From Mactra quadrangularis (lineage: Eukaryota > Mollusca > Bivalvia > Venerida > Mactridae): a stretch of 64,000 nt of DNA. The position numbers were made by a program, and so were the translations under genes. The stretch covers positions 30,170,380-30,234,379 of the forward strand of contig CM046303.1 in the NCBI GenBank assembly GCA_025267735.1, given 5' to 3'. The notes beneath the pieces are model-generated. The model saw nothing but the letters and a program-made list of their open reading frames with translations, did no database searches and was not told the DNA's origin. How positions within the stretch are numbered: the first letter of the stretch is position 1; each line of letters opens with the position of its first letter. Shown piece after piece: positions 35,277-46,742 of this stretch.

Positions 35277-36779
35277 CAGGCCTTTTTTTCCTACTTTACG
35301 TGACGCCGTTAAACCGCGTCTTCCCCAAGCAAAATAAGTATCTTTTTTTCCCCAAAACAAACCAATTTTTCCCCTCAACAACCATTTTCCCCTTCAAAAT
35401 ATCTTAAAACTATGTATTAACATCAAAAAATATGGCAAAAGAGAAACTGGAAATATCGCAGGATTTAATTATCGAAACGGTTATTTACCAATATTCTATT
35501 ACACGAACGGAACATGGTCATTTTGTTAAATAAAATATCAAAAATATAAGTAATCAAGTCTGCGAGTCCTTCAAATTACCAGTTCGGTAATTTCTTGCTA
35601 ATAATTCGTCCTCAATCACATTCGCCCCTACATTATTCGCACCCAAACTGGCATCGAATTATTTTTTTTCCCCGACGCACGTGGTATGTCTTTCTAAGCA
35701 TGTTGCAATTGTTGGGTTACTTACGGAATTGGCGCAATTATACAAAAATACGAAAAAATGACATAAGAAATACTTGTACCCTGAATTTGTTTTCTTAAAA
35801 ACTTCAAAACATCAAGATGAGTCCCAGCCAGGTATTAATCAGTTGAAAACGCAACACATTTAGTTTGAAAAGTCAAGTAATGATTTCAATGACAAAGGAA
35901 CTAACAGTACCCCTGCCGTGACAACTAGGAACCTTTGAATGAAGAACTTGATGCCCTTTTGGTTGAACATGGAATTGAGTCAACACCCATCGATGATGAT
36001 ACCTTTAAAGCTACTAAATCTCTTTAGTTATGAAGTTAATAAGTGCCTTAACAGTGGTAAATGTATTAAGTTATTTCATTATATTATGCCTCTCTCTCTC
36101 TGTCAAAACATAATTTGTTTTTATATAATTGCATAACTGCTTAAAATAAGGGGTCCCTTTAAAGGTGATGTTTCGACACCTTTGGGGAATTGTCTGGTTA
36201 ACAGTAGCAACCCTGATAAGAGATTATTGATTATCGATTTTATGGAGAATATCGATAATTTCGTATACTAGTTGTGTTTAACTCGTCATAAAAGCATTGT
36301 TTTCAGTCCAATTGTAATATCATATATATCAATAAAAAGGCCATAAAATTCCCTATAATCTGGTATAAATATCATAAAAATGTGTTAACAATAAATCTTC
36401 GATGTTCTGAAGTAATTAGCAAGATGACAGCTTAATTACCGACTTCCTGCTAATCGCGTTTTTGGATCACGGATTATGACACCTACTGTGTTTATTCAAA
36501 ATCGCGGGTTATAGTTTGAATATTAATGAGGCTTTCTTTAAATAATTCGTCTTCGTGATTGGATGGCCTTTAAGTGGGTGTCAACGAAATTCTCGTAGGA
36601 CCGCCCAATCGTTAGAAAATGCGACCTGAAGTTGACGTAAAATATTTCAAGTTTCCGATATGCTACATTGATTTCGGTAACGCCTACATTAAGAAGAAAG
36701 ACTAATTATTAAGTAGATGTAAAAATAGATTTTCGGAAAATAGTATTTGATACCTGCAACTGATTTTGAAAAACGCGAA

Positions 36780-36922
36780 TTGGGTTTCGCGCTGACCTCG
36801 ACGAATCCAAGATGGCGGCCGCCATTACGCTAATACAGAATGAAATGACATCGCTTGATTAACTGTCGATTAGCAGCATAAACTAACACATATTTACTTA
36901 TGTTCAACGGATATTTATTTTG
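36780..36922 (+). promoter_or_regulatory. Candidate promoter and 5' non-coding exon of the transposase gene
   Basis: Contains AAGATGGCGGCCGCCATT (36809 on), a YY1-like core-promoter motif often found at transcription starts. It ends at a strong splice donor, TTTTG|GTAAGTAC, with the intron starting at 36923. A matching acceptor, TTCTTTTTTTTTCAG, lies at 38731-38745, just before the transposase ATG at 38771. The arrangement implies a 5'-UTR intron of about 1.8 kb. This is an inference from motif placement, with no transcript evidence. Confidence 0.4.
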
Positions 36923-37142
36923 GTAAGTACTTTGAGTCATTTATCACCGTATTTTTGAGCTAACATAGATGAAAGAAGCATTTTTCGTACATAAACGCGA
37001 CGGCTCAAAACAAAATTTTGTTTTGAAAATGAAATTTTTCCCAAACCTCCCAAATGTTTTTGAACGCTTTCATATTGATCTGATTAACCTTTTTGACATT
37101 GAAAATGGGTTTATGTTCCTTGAAAATTTAATATTTTACATA

Positions 37143-38269
37143 CAGTCAATTCTCGTTATCTCGACTTAGTTGGGACTGTTGAAAAATAGTCGAGATAACG
37201 AATAGTCGAGATAAACAAAACTTATGAAGGGAGGTAAGTTTGAGGTCTTCAGTAGCACTTTTTACCTGTTCAGAGCGTGTAGTTTAAAATAATTGCTTTA
37301 TTACAACTGTAAAAAGGGTTTTACTATTTATATCACAAATGTACTCCAAGTTGTTGTGTTGTATGTTCACTCTGACGCTGTTTCGTCTCGACGAGTTATA
37401 AAAACAATTCGCGTATTTTCCGAAAATCTACTTTTGATTTCTAATTTTACACAGACTATATCTCGATGAAGCAAACTTATCGAGCGTATATTTATTTGAC
37501 AATTTGTAGCCAGTCAACAATTTTATATTAAATATTTAAGCCTGGGTGTGTCTACGCGTGTTGTGACGTCATTGATCGCCATACAACTCACGCTATGTCG
37601 GCTTTTCTTAGATGTTCAGCAATCTATCATTGCCGCGTCTTGCTAACGACACACAAAGTTGTTAACAACTTTATGCCCGACCGGCATTTTTCTGAAGCAC
37701 GTGGAGTGATTAATTTTAGTTATTAAGAGTATGCTTTAAAATTGAGTATAAACATATCGATCAACTAAAAACGAAATTGAATAAATATAGGAATATAAAA
37801 GATGTTTCGTTTTTTTAATATTTTATTTTTATACATACTTTTTCATAAAAAACGTATGTAACAAGTAAAGAGTCCACGATGCTCAATTAATTTAATTGTG
37901 ACACCTGTCAATCAAAAAGCTGTCACTTTGTTAATTCACTATTGTTAAATGACATGTTGATTAAAATTGACCCCTATGTATCAGTTTCACAGAGTGATGG
38001 CTAATTGATTGGCGCGTGTTGTTTTTCGCACCTCGTCAGATTGCCGATGACATCTTTGACTAGTCGAGTTAAACATTAGGATTATAGAGTAAAACAAACG
38101 TTTTGGTCCGTAAATTATGATCGAGATATGGAAAAAGTCGAGAGAAAAAGATCGAGATAAACATGCATTTTTCATATAGATAAAGAAGGGAAAAAATCGG
38201 GACTTTCGATTTTCTATCGAGACAACGAAAAGTCGACTCAAGCGTAGTCGAGATAATGCGAATTGACTG
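37143..38269. mobile_element. pogo/Tigger-like MITE (1,127 bp) nested in the transposon
   Basis: Ends CAGTCAATTCTCGTTATCTC and, inverted, GAGATAATGCGAATTGACTG, with TA on both sides (37141-37142 and 38270-38271). Several CGAGATAA repeats lie inside each end. A CAGT.AA.TCTCG..ATCTCGA terminus with a TA duplication is characteristic of pogo/Tigger elements. It sits inside the predicted intron, so it is younger than the 8.1 kb element. Confidence 0.85.
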
Positions 38270-38454
38270 TAGTTTAAAGTGAAAACTTTACAAAATGGTT
38301 AAAATTTACTGTGTTTCGTCCCCAGCTGCGTCGACCCTACAGACACGAACTGACTGTGAATTTATAACAACTCCATGTGTACTCGTTTTATATATTTAAA
38401 AGAAATATATGTTCATAAAAACGAAAGAATTTTATAGAAAATTATAGTTTGTTG

Positions 38455-38652
38455 TTTGATTAACCAACAACTAAGCAAATACTTTCAACAGTGACTGACA
38501 ACTCCCTACATAAATAATAATCATCATAAGGAGGAAGAATGTCTGCAGAAATAATTTCATGAGCAAGCTCCACTAAAGTACGCCCCGCCTGGGAATCGAA
38601 CGAAAGACCCCATGATCAGAAGACTGAGGTCACTGTGCTAGACCGGCATCTA
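38455..38652 (-). mobile_element. SINE family 2, 3'-truncated, in the predicted intron
   Basis: On the minus strand: head through GGTCTTTCGTTCGATTCCCAG, GGGCGTACTTTAGTGGAGC, CAGTCACTGTTGAAAGTATT. The central and tail parts beyond 38455 are missing. Confidence 0.75.
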
Positions 38653-38745
38653 TTAGAAAATTACACGGAATAAAGATTTTCATCAGTTCATTTCATGTGT
38701 AACTATAACAAAATATTGTATCAGTGATAATTCTTTTTTTTTCAG

Positions 38746-41700
38746 AGACAGCTTAACAGAAAATTACATCATGACATTTCCAGGCCCACACTGTGAATTA
38801 GCTGGTATCAGCTCAGACAATTTGATTAATAGAGATGTAACTAAACAAGCCAGAATAACAAATGGACTGGTCTTGGAAGTAACTGATTTTTGCCGGACTT
38901 CAAACTTCACTCTAAATGAAATTTGTGAATTATTTGTTCAAATAAACAGTGATTTTCTGGACGTAAAACCACAGACTTTTCATTCACGGATTAGTACTCT
39001 TAAAGAGAAAAAGAAAAAACTTGTTAGTAAAAAAAAAGTTCCCGGGTTTAAAAATGTTAGGGATTTACTGAATGGTGTATTTGTACCTAGAATAAAAACA
39101 ACAAAATGTGCTGTCCAATTTGAAAATCTAACAGAACCCTCTTCTGAGTTTCAAAGCATTTCAAATGAAAACGTTACATGTCAAGTGACTGAAAGCAAAG
39201 TATGTGAGCTAAAGACAAAAGATTCATGTGTACAAACAGATTTTGAAACCAGTGACTCTGACACTGTAACTGAAGTTACCAAAAAGTGGAATTTAGAGAA
39301 ATATTTATGTAATTCACAAACAAGAAAACTAAGGAAATTGCAAAAGCTGATTAAATTAGAGGAAGAAAAAATTGATTCATTTAAAGAGAGAGTTGGTCAT
39401 TTCTCACTAAAAAACATGAAGAAACGTGATGAAACTGCTCGAAAGAATTTACGACTCCTTCGCGATTCAAAGCGAACTGTAAGAACTCAACAAACAAAGC
39501 TTAAGAGAGTAGAGACATTAAATAAAGAATATTCTGAGAAAATCAAATATCTAGAGAAAAAGGTGCAGAGTTTTGAACAAGAACTGCAGTTAGTAAGTGA
39601 AAAACTTCAAAGTGAAAAATCTCGCAAAATAAATGCTCAGAAATCAAACAGTAAACTTCGAATGAAATATTGTCTGGCAGAGAACAAAAACAAGGATAAG
39701 TTGGAAGAATTTGATAACAACTTAAAAGTGATGAAGAAACAAATTGTTTTATTAAGTGAAAACATTACAGAATGTGATATGATGATGTCTGATTTTCAAA
39801 ATGAACTTACAGAACTAAAGAAAAATGAAGCTGACATGAAAACAAAAAATGACAATGGAACCTACACTGAAAATATGCGTATGTGTGTAATTCAGCTAGC
39901 AGGACTTGAAGTGGCAACAGAAAAAGTTTCACCGGTCATAGATGCCGTCTCTCAGAACTTGTTCAACAAGTAAATCTGTGAGCTAATGCTCACTAGTGAT
40001 ACCCCCGCCAAAATCTAAAAATATGCGACAAACAGGAAGTAGATGAGCGAGGAGCATGAAATCGCTTTACACCACATGGGACTATAGGATGAAGCAATAT
40101 GCAAAGTTTCAGGCTGCTGCATGGTATAGTTGCTGAGAAAACTGTGACGGAAATTTTGTAACGGACGGACGGACGCACGGACGCACACACGCACGCACGC
40201 ACGGACAAGGGTAAAACAGTATACCCCCCTCTTCTTCGAAGCGGGGGTATAATAAGAAATTCTCTGTTAGTGAACTCCCAAACAGTTCTACAGTTCAGTC
40301 TATCATAGATGAGGGACATTATGTTGCCAAATTGTATTTGAAAGAGAGAATAGAAAATTCAGAACACTGGGGATTGAACAGAGACGGCACAACAAGGAGA
40401 AAACAGAAGATAGTTGACACTTCTATTACACTTGACAACGGAGAAATTGCCAGTCTAGGATTCACACATGTTGCTAGGGAGACTGCGCAGACTATACATA
40501 ATGTCACTAAAGGCCATCTGTATGAACTTGCTCAAATTTCAAGCACAAACACAGAAGACGTGCTCTTCAAAGAATCGATGTCCGAGGAATTTGTTATTAA
40601 ATCCTTATCTAAACTAGCTTTCACTATGAGTGACCGTGCTAGTAACGAGAAACTAGCTGACAAGTTTTTAGTGGAATGGAGAGATGGTATGCTTGAAAAC
40701 TGTAAAAATGAAAGTGAAGTAAATACTGTGAAACATTTCCACTGCATGGCCCATGTTCTACTGGGATTTCACCAATACATTTGTAATGACCTTAAATCAT
40801 TTGAAAAAAGCGTAGTTGAAAGTAATGGCCCACTTGGCCGTGACAGTCTACAAGTGTTTAAATTTTGGTCAAAAAAAGGAACTGTAGTTGAGCGTGTAGT
40901 ACGAACCACAGCAGATATCTTTGGACCAGCTGGAGAGCACCTAGGTTTACGTGATCGCTGGGAAGCATACTGCGCGAGAAAAGGTATCAAGTCCATTATC
41001 AGTAACTACAGGGACAACAGGTTTAATGGTTTGTTCCAGACAGCAGCTGAGGTACTTGTTCACCGAACGGACTTCCTGGATGTAATTTGACCCAAATTTA
41101 AAGATTCAAGCTGTTGCAGCTGATTTAAAATCTGAAGAAATTCTATCTCTCCTGACATGTCTTGGGTATGTCTATGTCAAGATCACAGGACCATACTAGG
41201 AATTAGTGACGAAAGGGAAAGTTGCCTATGTTCAGTTGTATTCGCACATACAAAATCTGCACAGATATTTGCTATCTTCCACCGAAAACCCTCAGGTACT
41301 GTTAGATATAGCTTCAAACTGGACTGACCAGGAATATGACATCCCAAATAAAGACAGATTATTAAATGTGCTGAGTAATTATGAGCTTACTGAAAACAAC
41401 AAAATTGTGTACTCTGTAATTAAGCTGATATGCAAAGCTATGATAAGGACTATTGATAAACAGTTAACTGATTTCATGCACAACGGAGTGTTTGCTTCAG
41501 AGGCCGATGAAAAAACGCTGAGCAGTACTCAAGTTCTCCAAACTCACTAACTTAGGCTGTGAACACCACTACGGTGATTTGGATTCCGGCCAGAAAAGAA
41601 GACCTAACGCATCAATGCACCACCACAGTTCTGTTCAACTTCTTAAAAGGAACAGAAAACAAATGAAAAAGTGGTACGATGAAATGACATGTGAGGAGAA

Positions 41701-42181
41701 ACAACAATTATGGAAAAGTGCTCGGAAAGGAGGACGGATAATGCGACTGAAACACACTGAACAGGAAAAAGGAATTTCCAATGAAATATGTGAGATGATG
41801 GAAAGACCAGCTAAAAGACAAAAGAAAGGGTGTACATATGAAGAAGAATGTGATTTATCGGAGGAATTCACTAATCATCTGCCTAACTCAGAAAACATTA
41901 ACGTGAATGACTATGTGGCTGTAGCATACCAGGATGCATGGTACCCTGGGTTTGTTCTTAAAAAAGACACCGAAACTATGCAGGTTAAGTTCATGACATG
42001 TTGTAAAAAACCTGGAACATACATGTGGCCTTCTCGAGATGACATTCAGTCAGTGAATAATGAATTTGTACTTGCAGCTGGAATAGTACCTGAATGTCTT
42101 AGTGCTGGAAGACAATGGAGTTTTTCTTCTTATAAGGAACTTGATGAACTGTTTATTACATACAAGAAAATGATTTTTTGA
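38746..42181 (+). pseudogene. Large transposase of the 8.1 kb element, interrupted and frameshifted
   Basis: ATG at 38771, 26 bases after a strong splice acceptor. The first segment (400 codons to 39973) has a basic N-terminal region and a long coiled coil (about residues 170-345, Lys/Glu-rich heptads). Its reading frame is broken by HINE-D copy 5 and resumes at about 40257. The second segment (to a stop at 41088) has hAT-like RNase H signatures: VDTSI (candidate first Asp), MSDRASNEK (like the hAT T-D-N-A-S-N second-Asp motif), HCMAHVLLGF (the C..H motif) and YRDNRFN. Frame changes follow at about 41090 and 41550. The C-terminal segment (41579-42181) has NVNDYVAVAYQDAWYPGFV, a Tudor/SH3-like fold candidate, ending at TGA 42180. 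Total length would be about 1,000 residues. Catalytic residue assignment is inferred. I do not recognise a named family. Confidence 0.65.
39965..40252 (+). mobile_element. HINE-D, copy 5, inside the transposase coding exon
   Basis: Same termini as the family, with an expanded mixed GGAC/GCAC/ACAC microsatellite. It carries diagnostic variants AAAGTTTCAGGCTGCTGCAT and ACTGTGACGG shared only with copy 6. It disrupts the reading frame at the end of the coiled-coil segment and adds an in-frame TAA at 39971. Confidence 0.87.
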
Positions 42182-42839
42182 TTCATGAGAAGATACTGTC
42201 TTATTAAGTTATTATTATGCTTGTCAGTCTAATGCATTACATAAGTAATAGTAGAAAATGAGAAAATGCAACTGAAATAATCATAAAATTACATTAAATT
42301 CAAATGTGAATAGTTCAGTTTCATGTAGAATGGTGTCATTTTAAATTGCTAATTGTTCTTTTTGTTTTTGATTTTTTTATGTATGAACATGCCAAAACTG
42401 TTACTAGCTTGTAGAAACTCTTCGGAGGAATTCAAATGAAATCATAAAAAATAAAATGTATGAAAATGTGAATTTTTTTTTCTATTTTACTGAAATATAC
42501 CAAATTTGGTAAACAACACAACAAAATTAACATCAGAAATGAAATCTACATGAAAAAATGAATCAGCATGAGAATTTTTATTGAGATATCTTGAAAAATA
42601 AAAAAGTTATGATGATTTTGAATTGTAATAAGTTTCTGTCTGGTCCGCGAAGCGCGAATTATTCCCTTCTTTAAATGTTGAGGAAATTTTCCCGAAAAAG
42701 ACCTAAATTTCCAAACTTAAAATCATCATAACTCTTTTTTTTATTAAGATATTTTGATAATTCAAACTGTTCTGTGTTTGGTTTTTAAGGCTTTATACTC
42801 CCATTTCATTTAAATGGTAATATAGTTTGTTGGAAAATT

Positions 42840-42930
42840 CAGCTGGGGTTGCTATTAACAGTGGCGTTGTTACACTGTTCAGGACAAGTCCGGTTAACAG
42901 TAGCATCATGTTATACTGTTCAGGACAACA
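42840..42930. repeat. Tandem ~45 bp motif near the transposon 3' side, echoed at 36193
   Basis: TTAACAGTGGCGTTGTTACA CTGTTCAGGACAA is repeated as TTAACAGTAGCATCATGTTA TACTGTTCAGGACAA. GGTTAACAGTAGCA also occurs at 36195, near the 5' side of the same element. Candidate internal transposase-binding or regulatory repeats. Function not demonstrated. Confidence 0.45.
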
Positions 42931-43381
42931 ACTTTAAATATCAAATTAATGAAAACAAATGAAAAAATAAAGTCAAATCATGAACTAAGATTAATATGGG
43001 TCTTATAAACTTGATTTATGAAAAATAAATGCATAATCACACTATATAACATCATACGTAATGAATTTTATTTTGTTCTTTGTTATTTTATAGATTTATG
43101 GTGGAGGGTTTTTACTTATTTAGTTTTTATGATTTATCTTTTGTACAACCCCATTGAATATGTAATATAGAAATAGGCGTTAAATCAAATGAAGAAGTTT
43201 AAGTTTAAATCTCCACCCAACAAACATAAACAATAACAGTTTGAATGAAATATGATTACAAGAATTAAATATAGATCTAAATAGTCTAGTTTAATTTTTC
43301 CCCATTTTCCAATTATCCCGCGCCATTTTTCCCCTTGTAAAAGGCTACAGGCTACTTCCCCAACACATGAAAAAAAGGCCT

Positions 43382-43400
43382 GAGTTAACGCCGTATCAAC
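43382..43400 (-). mobile_element. SINE family 1 tail, right part
   Basis: GAGTTAACGCCGTATCAAC continues the SINE tail interrupted at 35276 and is itself cut by the hAT-like element that starts at 43401. Confidence 0.8.
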
Positions 43401-43943
43401 TAGGGCTGCAACGATTCAATTCGATGCATCGAAACTCGACAGTGAGGGTGGCGATTCAATTTCAATTCGGGACCCACAAATTTGGATTCGATACTGACCT
43501 TTAAACATACCTACAAAAGTTATAAGCATAAAAGCAAAAGGGCACCTAAAAGACACCAACTCCCCGCAATGGTTATTTCCCTTTATTAAATCAAGTAGCA
43601 AGGTGTTATCTGCAGTATATTAAGAGCTGCATATACTGTTACAATTTATGTTTCATGTTGTATATATAGATACTTTTTTGTTGATATAACATTAATTTTC
43701 GCGACCTTTATATTCGTACCCAGTCCATTTCATACTTAAAGAAGCAATCTTTATTTACATTGTAACAGATTTCCGGGTTTCATGTGAATTTAATTTGAGT
43801 TACACTTTTATTTTATCAATAATGAATAGTTTTAATCTCAAATAATGTATAAATGCATATTTGGAGTAAACTATTCCAATAGATGAATTGAATCGAAAAA
43901 AAATCGAATCGGAAGAAAAAATATCGAATCGCATCGAATCAAC
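43401..43943 (+). mobile_element. hAT-like non-autonomous element, copy 2
   Basis: Starts TAGGGCTGCAACGATTCAAT, contains CGATGCATCGAAACTCG, GACCTTTAAACATACCTAC, ATTCGTACCCAGTCCATTTC, and ends near CGAATCGCATCGAATCAAC. GTATCAAC before it and GAATCAAC at its end resemble an imperfect 8 bp duplication. Homologous to 30898-31634 in opposite orientation. Confidence 0.68.
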
Positions 43944-44121
43944 TTAAAGAAAGACTAAAAGAAATCTACTTCTATTAGATATACAATGTATGTTTACTTG
44001 GCATACATTCTAAGGCAAGGTTTTAAATATTAGACTAAATAACTCATGTAATGATGTTATGTTACTTAACAACAGAAATATTTAGATTGAAACATGGATA
44101 ATTGAAATTCTGATCACTTTT

Positions 44122-44412
44122 TATATATTTATTTATTGGAGTCAATGCCGTGTCAACACAATTTTAGGTCATTTTACAGCGTCTAGCGCACCTAACCTAG
44201 CTTTCCTGGACCATTGTCTATAACCAGTACTCACCTACCCTTCCACAAGGCCGGAAACTTCTCCATATTACCTAATTAATGGAGGAAAATCAACATTTTT
44301 GTCAAATTTTCATGGAAGGGTATAACCTCCCTGGTGGGATTCGAACCTGCACCCCCTCAGTCACAAGTATCCAAATCCGGCGCGCTACCAACTGCGCTAT
44401 CAACCCGGGTTA
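44122..44412 (-). mobile_element. SINE family 1
   Basis: Full-length minus-strand copy with GGTTCGAATCC B box. Perfect 10 bp target duplication GATCACTTTT at 44112-44121 and 44413-44422. Confidence 0.92.
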
Positions 44413-44429
44413 GATCACTTTTCTCTGTT

Positions 44430-45065
44430 CTCTGCAAATACTGGCTCGAATTAAACGAAACATTATGGGAATCATCAATATCAAGTGGAGATGCACATAT
44501 GTCAGCTTGTTCCGGTCAGACACTTTAACTCAGAGTTATGGCCCTTGATTAGTTATGCAGTATGCTTATAGTGTAAAAGTCGTTTCCGCTCTACTTCTCT
44601 GCAACTAATGGCTGGAATTCAACGAAACTTTATGGGAATCTTCAATACCAAGAGGAGATAGGCATATCGTTGCCTTGTTCCGGTCAGACACTTTAACTCA
44701 GAGTTATGGCCCTTGATTAGTTATGCAGTATGCATATAGAGGAAAAAAAATTTTATGCGCTATTTCTCTGCAACTAATGGCTGGAATTCAAGGAAACTTT
44801 ATGGGAATCATCAATATCTAGAGGAGACGTGCATATCGTCGCCTTGTTCTGGTCAGACCTTTCAGCTCAGAGTTATTGCCCTTGATTAATTGTGCAGTGT
44901 TCATATAGAGAAATATTGCTACTTCTTTGCAACAGCTGGATTGATTTCAACAAGATTTTATGGAAACCATCAATACAGAAAAGAAATTTGCATCTCATTT
45001 GCATGTCCTGATAATTTTATTAACACAGAGTTATGTATGTTCCCTATTATGGTTTTATGGATTTT
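44430..45065 (-). repeat. HINE-B-type tandem repeats, about four units of ~167 bp
   Basis: CTTTATGGGAATCATCAATA and GGCTGGAATTCAACGAAACT recur near 44465, 44633, 44801 and 44960, with CAGAGTTATGGCCCTTGATT between. These are the reverse complement of the units at 26500-26770. The GGAC microsatellite and terminal hairpin expected for the element are absent here, so this is a partial copy. The last unit is strongly diverged. Confidence 0.75.
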
Positions 45066-45244
45066 TATATTTATTAATAAAGCCTTATGTCTCCTGTTGT
45101 TGTGTTAGTAAAAACAAGTACTCGGCTGGGGATATAAATTCAACAAATTTGCTTGTTTAATCCAGTACTGACCAGTACTGCGTGATTTGCCCAACCAAAT
45201 TGCTTAGACCAGTGTCTGAAGTAAACAAATCATGATCATTTTCG

Positions 45245-45350
45245 CACCTCGCACCTTAATTTTGACGGTTTTTACAAAAAAATATTTTTATTTCCTCGCT
45301 CGCTCATAAAAATTTGGTGAAACTGCTATATAAAGCAAGGGAATAAAGAC
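45245..45350. mobile_element. Fragment of the 11503 MITE family, cut by the LTR element
   Basis: GCACCTTAATTTTGACGG, TTATTTCCTCGCTCGCTCAT and AATAAAGAC are the inverse of 11578-11690. Homology ends abruptly at 45350, which marks the left junction of the LTR retrotransposon. Confidence 0.7.
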
Positions 45351-45352
45351 AA

Positions 45353-45643
45353 ACTACAATACTAATTAACTAATAAGATTTCCAGATGTTTATCATGAAT
45401 CATAGTAATATTTATCCTTTTTGTTCGTAAACAACTCATCAAAATAATTAACCTTATAATTGGACTATCGGAATTTAGCAAAACAGATACATTAAGTTCT
45501 TAATATTGCATAAGCGGTACGAAACTGCGTCATCAATAGACAAGTTGATTCATTCCTAATTATTATATGTGTATAGTGTAGATTCATTATTTAATGGCAC
45601 CTGTGGTGTGGTTTCTTATCAACCAATTATGTTACATATATCA
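45353..45643 (+). repeat. 5' LTR remnant containing the inverted ~270 bp segment
   Basis: CTACAATACTAATTAACTAAT opens both this segment and the one at 54560. The next ~267 bp (45363-45629) is the reverse complement of 54569-54843. It ends ATGTTACATATATCA just before the primer-binding-like site. The TATA and poly(A) signals found at the 3' end are missing here, so this LTR is shortened. Confidence 0.6.
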
Positions 45644-45647
45644 TTTC

Positions 45648-45665
45648 TGGTGCCGTGACCATGAT
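45648..45665 (+). other. Putative primer-binding site
   Basis: TGGTGCCGTGACCATGAT begins with the TGG expected to pair with a tRNA 3' CCA and lies between the LTR remnant and gag. The tRNA species is not identified. Confidence 0.55.
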
Positions 45666-45854
45666 TTGTTAAAACTAAACTATACGTTTTAACTGAAACA
45701 AATTGTCGCGGGAATCACAACACGAAGTACTAAGAAGAAGAAAACACAACGCAAAGTTATAGAGCGGAAATTGAAGAAAACAAAGCAAAGAAACAGACTT
45801 TAAGAGACGAATACATATTTGGTAAGTACTGTTTGCTTTATCTGTTTGATCGAA

Positions 45855-46741
45855 ATGGCTGACCAAGATATGGGCGAGATATTTAATAATTTGGCTACTC
45901 AGTTAGCGAATGTGTCTGCGGCTGTAGGTACTCAAGGCATTGCTCAAATTGTTCAATCTTTTGACGGCGATTCAAAGAATTTTAAATCATGGATTAAGTC
46001 TATAGAGAAATACTCCGTGCTTACTGGGTTACAGGAAGATAAGAAAAAGTTAGTGGCGCATCAATCAAGTCAGGGACCTGTTAGCGATTTCATACAGAGA
46101 TACTTTAATGAGCATCCATTAGCGAATTGGACACAGTTCAAAGCTGAATTATCTTTACGATTTGCCGAGATAACGGACCCCCAACATGCATTTATGTTAT
46201 TAAGGAATGTTAGGCAAAAACCAAATGAAAATGTTCAATTGTTAGCCGAAAGATTGCTAGGTTTAGCTGAGGAAGCTTTTGTGGGTCAACAGGGGGATAC
46301 GACGAGTATCGAAAGACAACTGGTAGGGTTTTTTTAAATGGTTTAGCTCAGGACTTCTTAAAAATAAAAATCATGCGCGAAAATCCAACAACTTTGCAAG
46401 CCGCAGTGGCAAGTGCGATGAACGAACAAAATGTTAGGACTAGGTTTAATTTAAGAACAAACAGGGGGCGAGATTGTCGAGATAACGTTCCCATGGAAAT
46501 TGATCACATGCGCCCCGCAAGATTATGTAATTATTGTAAGAAGCCAGGTCACGCTGAGCGAAACTGCATGAGCAAAAATAAACACATAAATGTTATTGAT
46601 GAACATATAATTACGGTAGCTATGAATGTTGGCAATGTGGTCAAATTGGGCACATTAAAAGGTTTTGCAAAGAATTGCCGCCACAAATGCAGATTAAAAG
46701 AAAACAAAACAATCAGGAAAACTAAAATCCTCCTCGCATAA
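45855..46741 (+). pseudogene. gag: gag (capsid/nucleocapsid), frameshifted
   Basis: Start ATG at 45855 (MADQDMGEI). An upstream open frame begins only with a non-ATG codon. The capsid-like region includes DGDSKNFKSWIKSIEKYS and WTQFKAELSLRFAEI, typical of Ty3/gypsy gag. The frame stops at 46335 next to a T run near 46328 and continues in another frame. A CCHC zinc knuckle, CNYCKKPGHAERNC, is at about 46528-46569. A second knuckle pattern (C..C....H....C) lies at about 46625-46672 in a different frame, so another frameshift separates them. Gag would package element RNA. This copy cannot make the full protein. Confidence 0.85.
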
Positions 46742-46742
46742 A

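Larger units (their letters stand above)
35277..43381 (+). mobile_element. 8.1 kb autonomous-type DNA transposon (hAT-like), decayed
   Basis: Begins CAGGCCTTTTTTTC and ends GAAAAAAAGGCCT: 13 bp terminal inverted repeats (AGGCCTTTTTTTC). It is flanked by the perfect 8 bp direct repeat GAGTTAAC (35269-35276 and 43382-43389). Removing it restores an uninterrupted SINE family-1 tail, which proves both boundaries. TTTTTCCCC motifs recur near both ends in the same orientation (35345, 35371, 35390; 43293, 43327) and are candidate transposase-binding sites. Inside are a candidate promoter and 5' exon (36780-36922), an intron with two nested elements, and a large transposase pseudogene (38746-42181). 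Eight-bp duplications fit hAT and relatives. The exact superfamily is unresolved. Confidence 0.85.
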
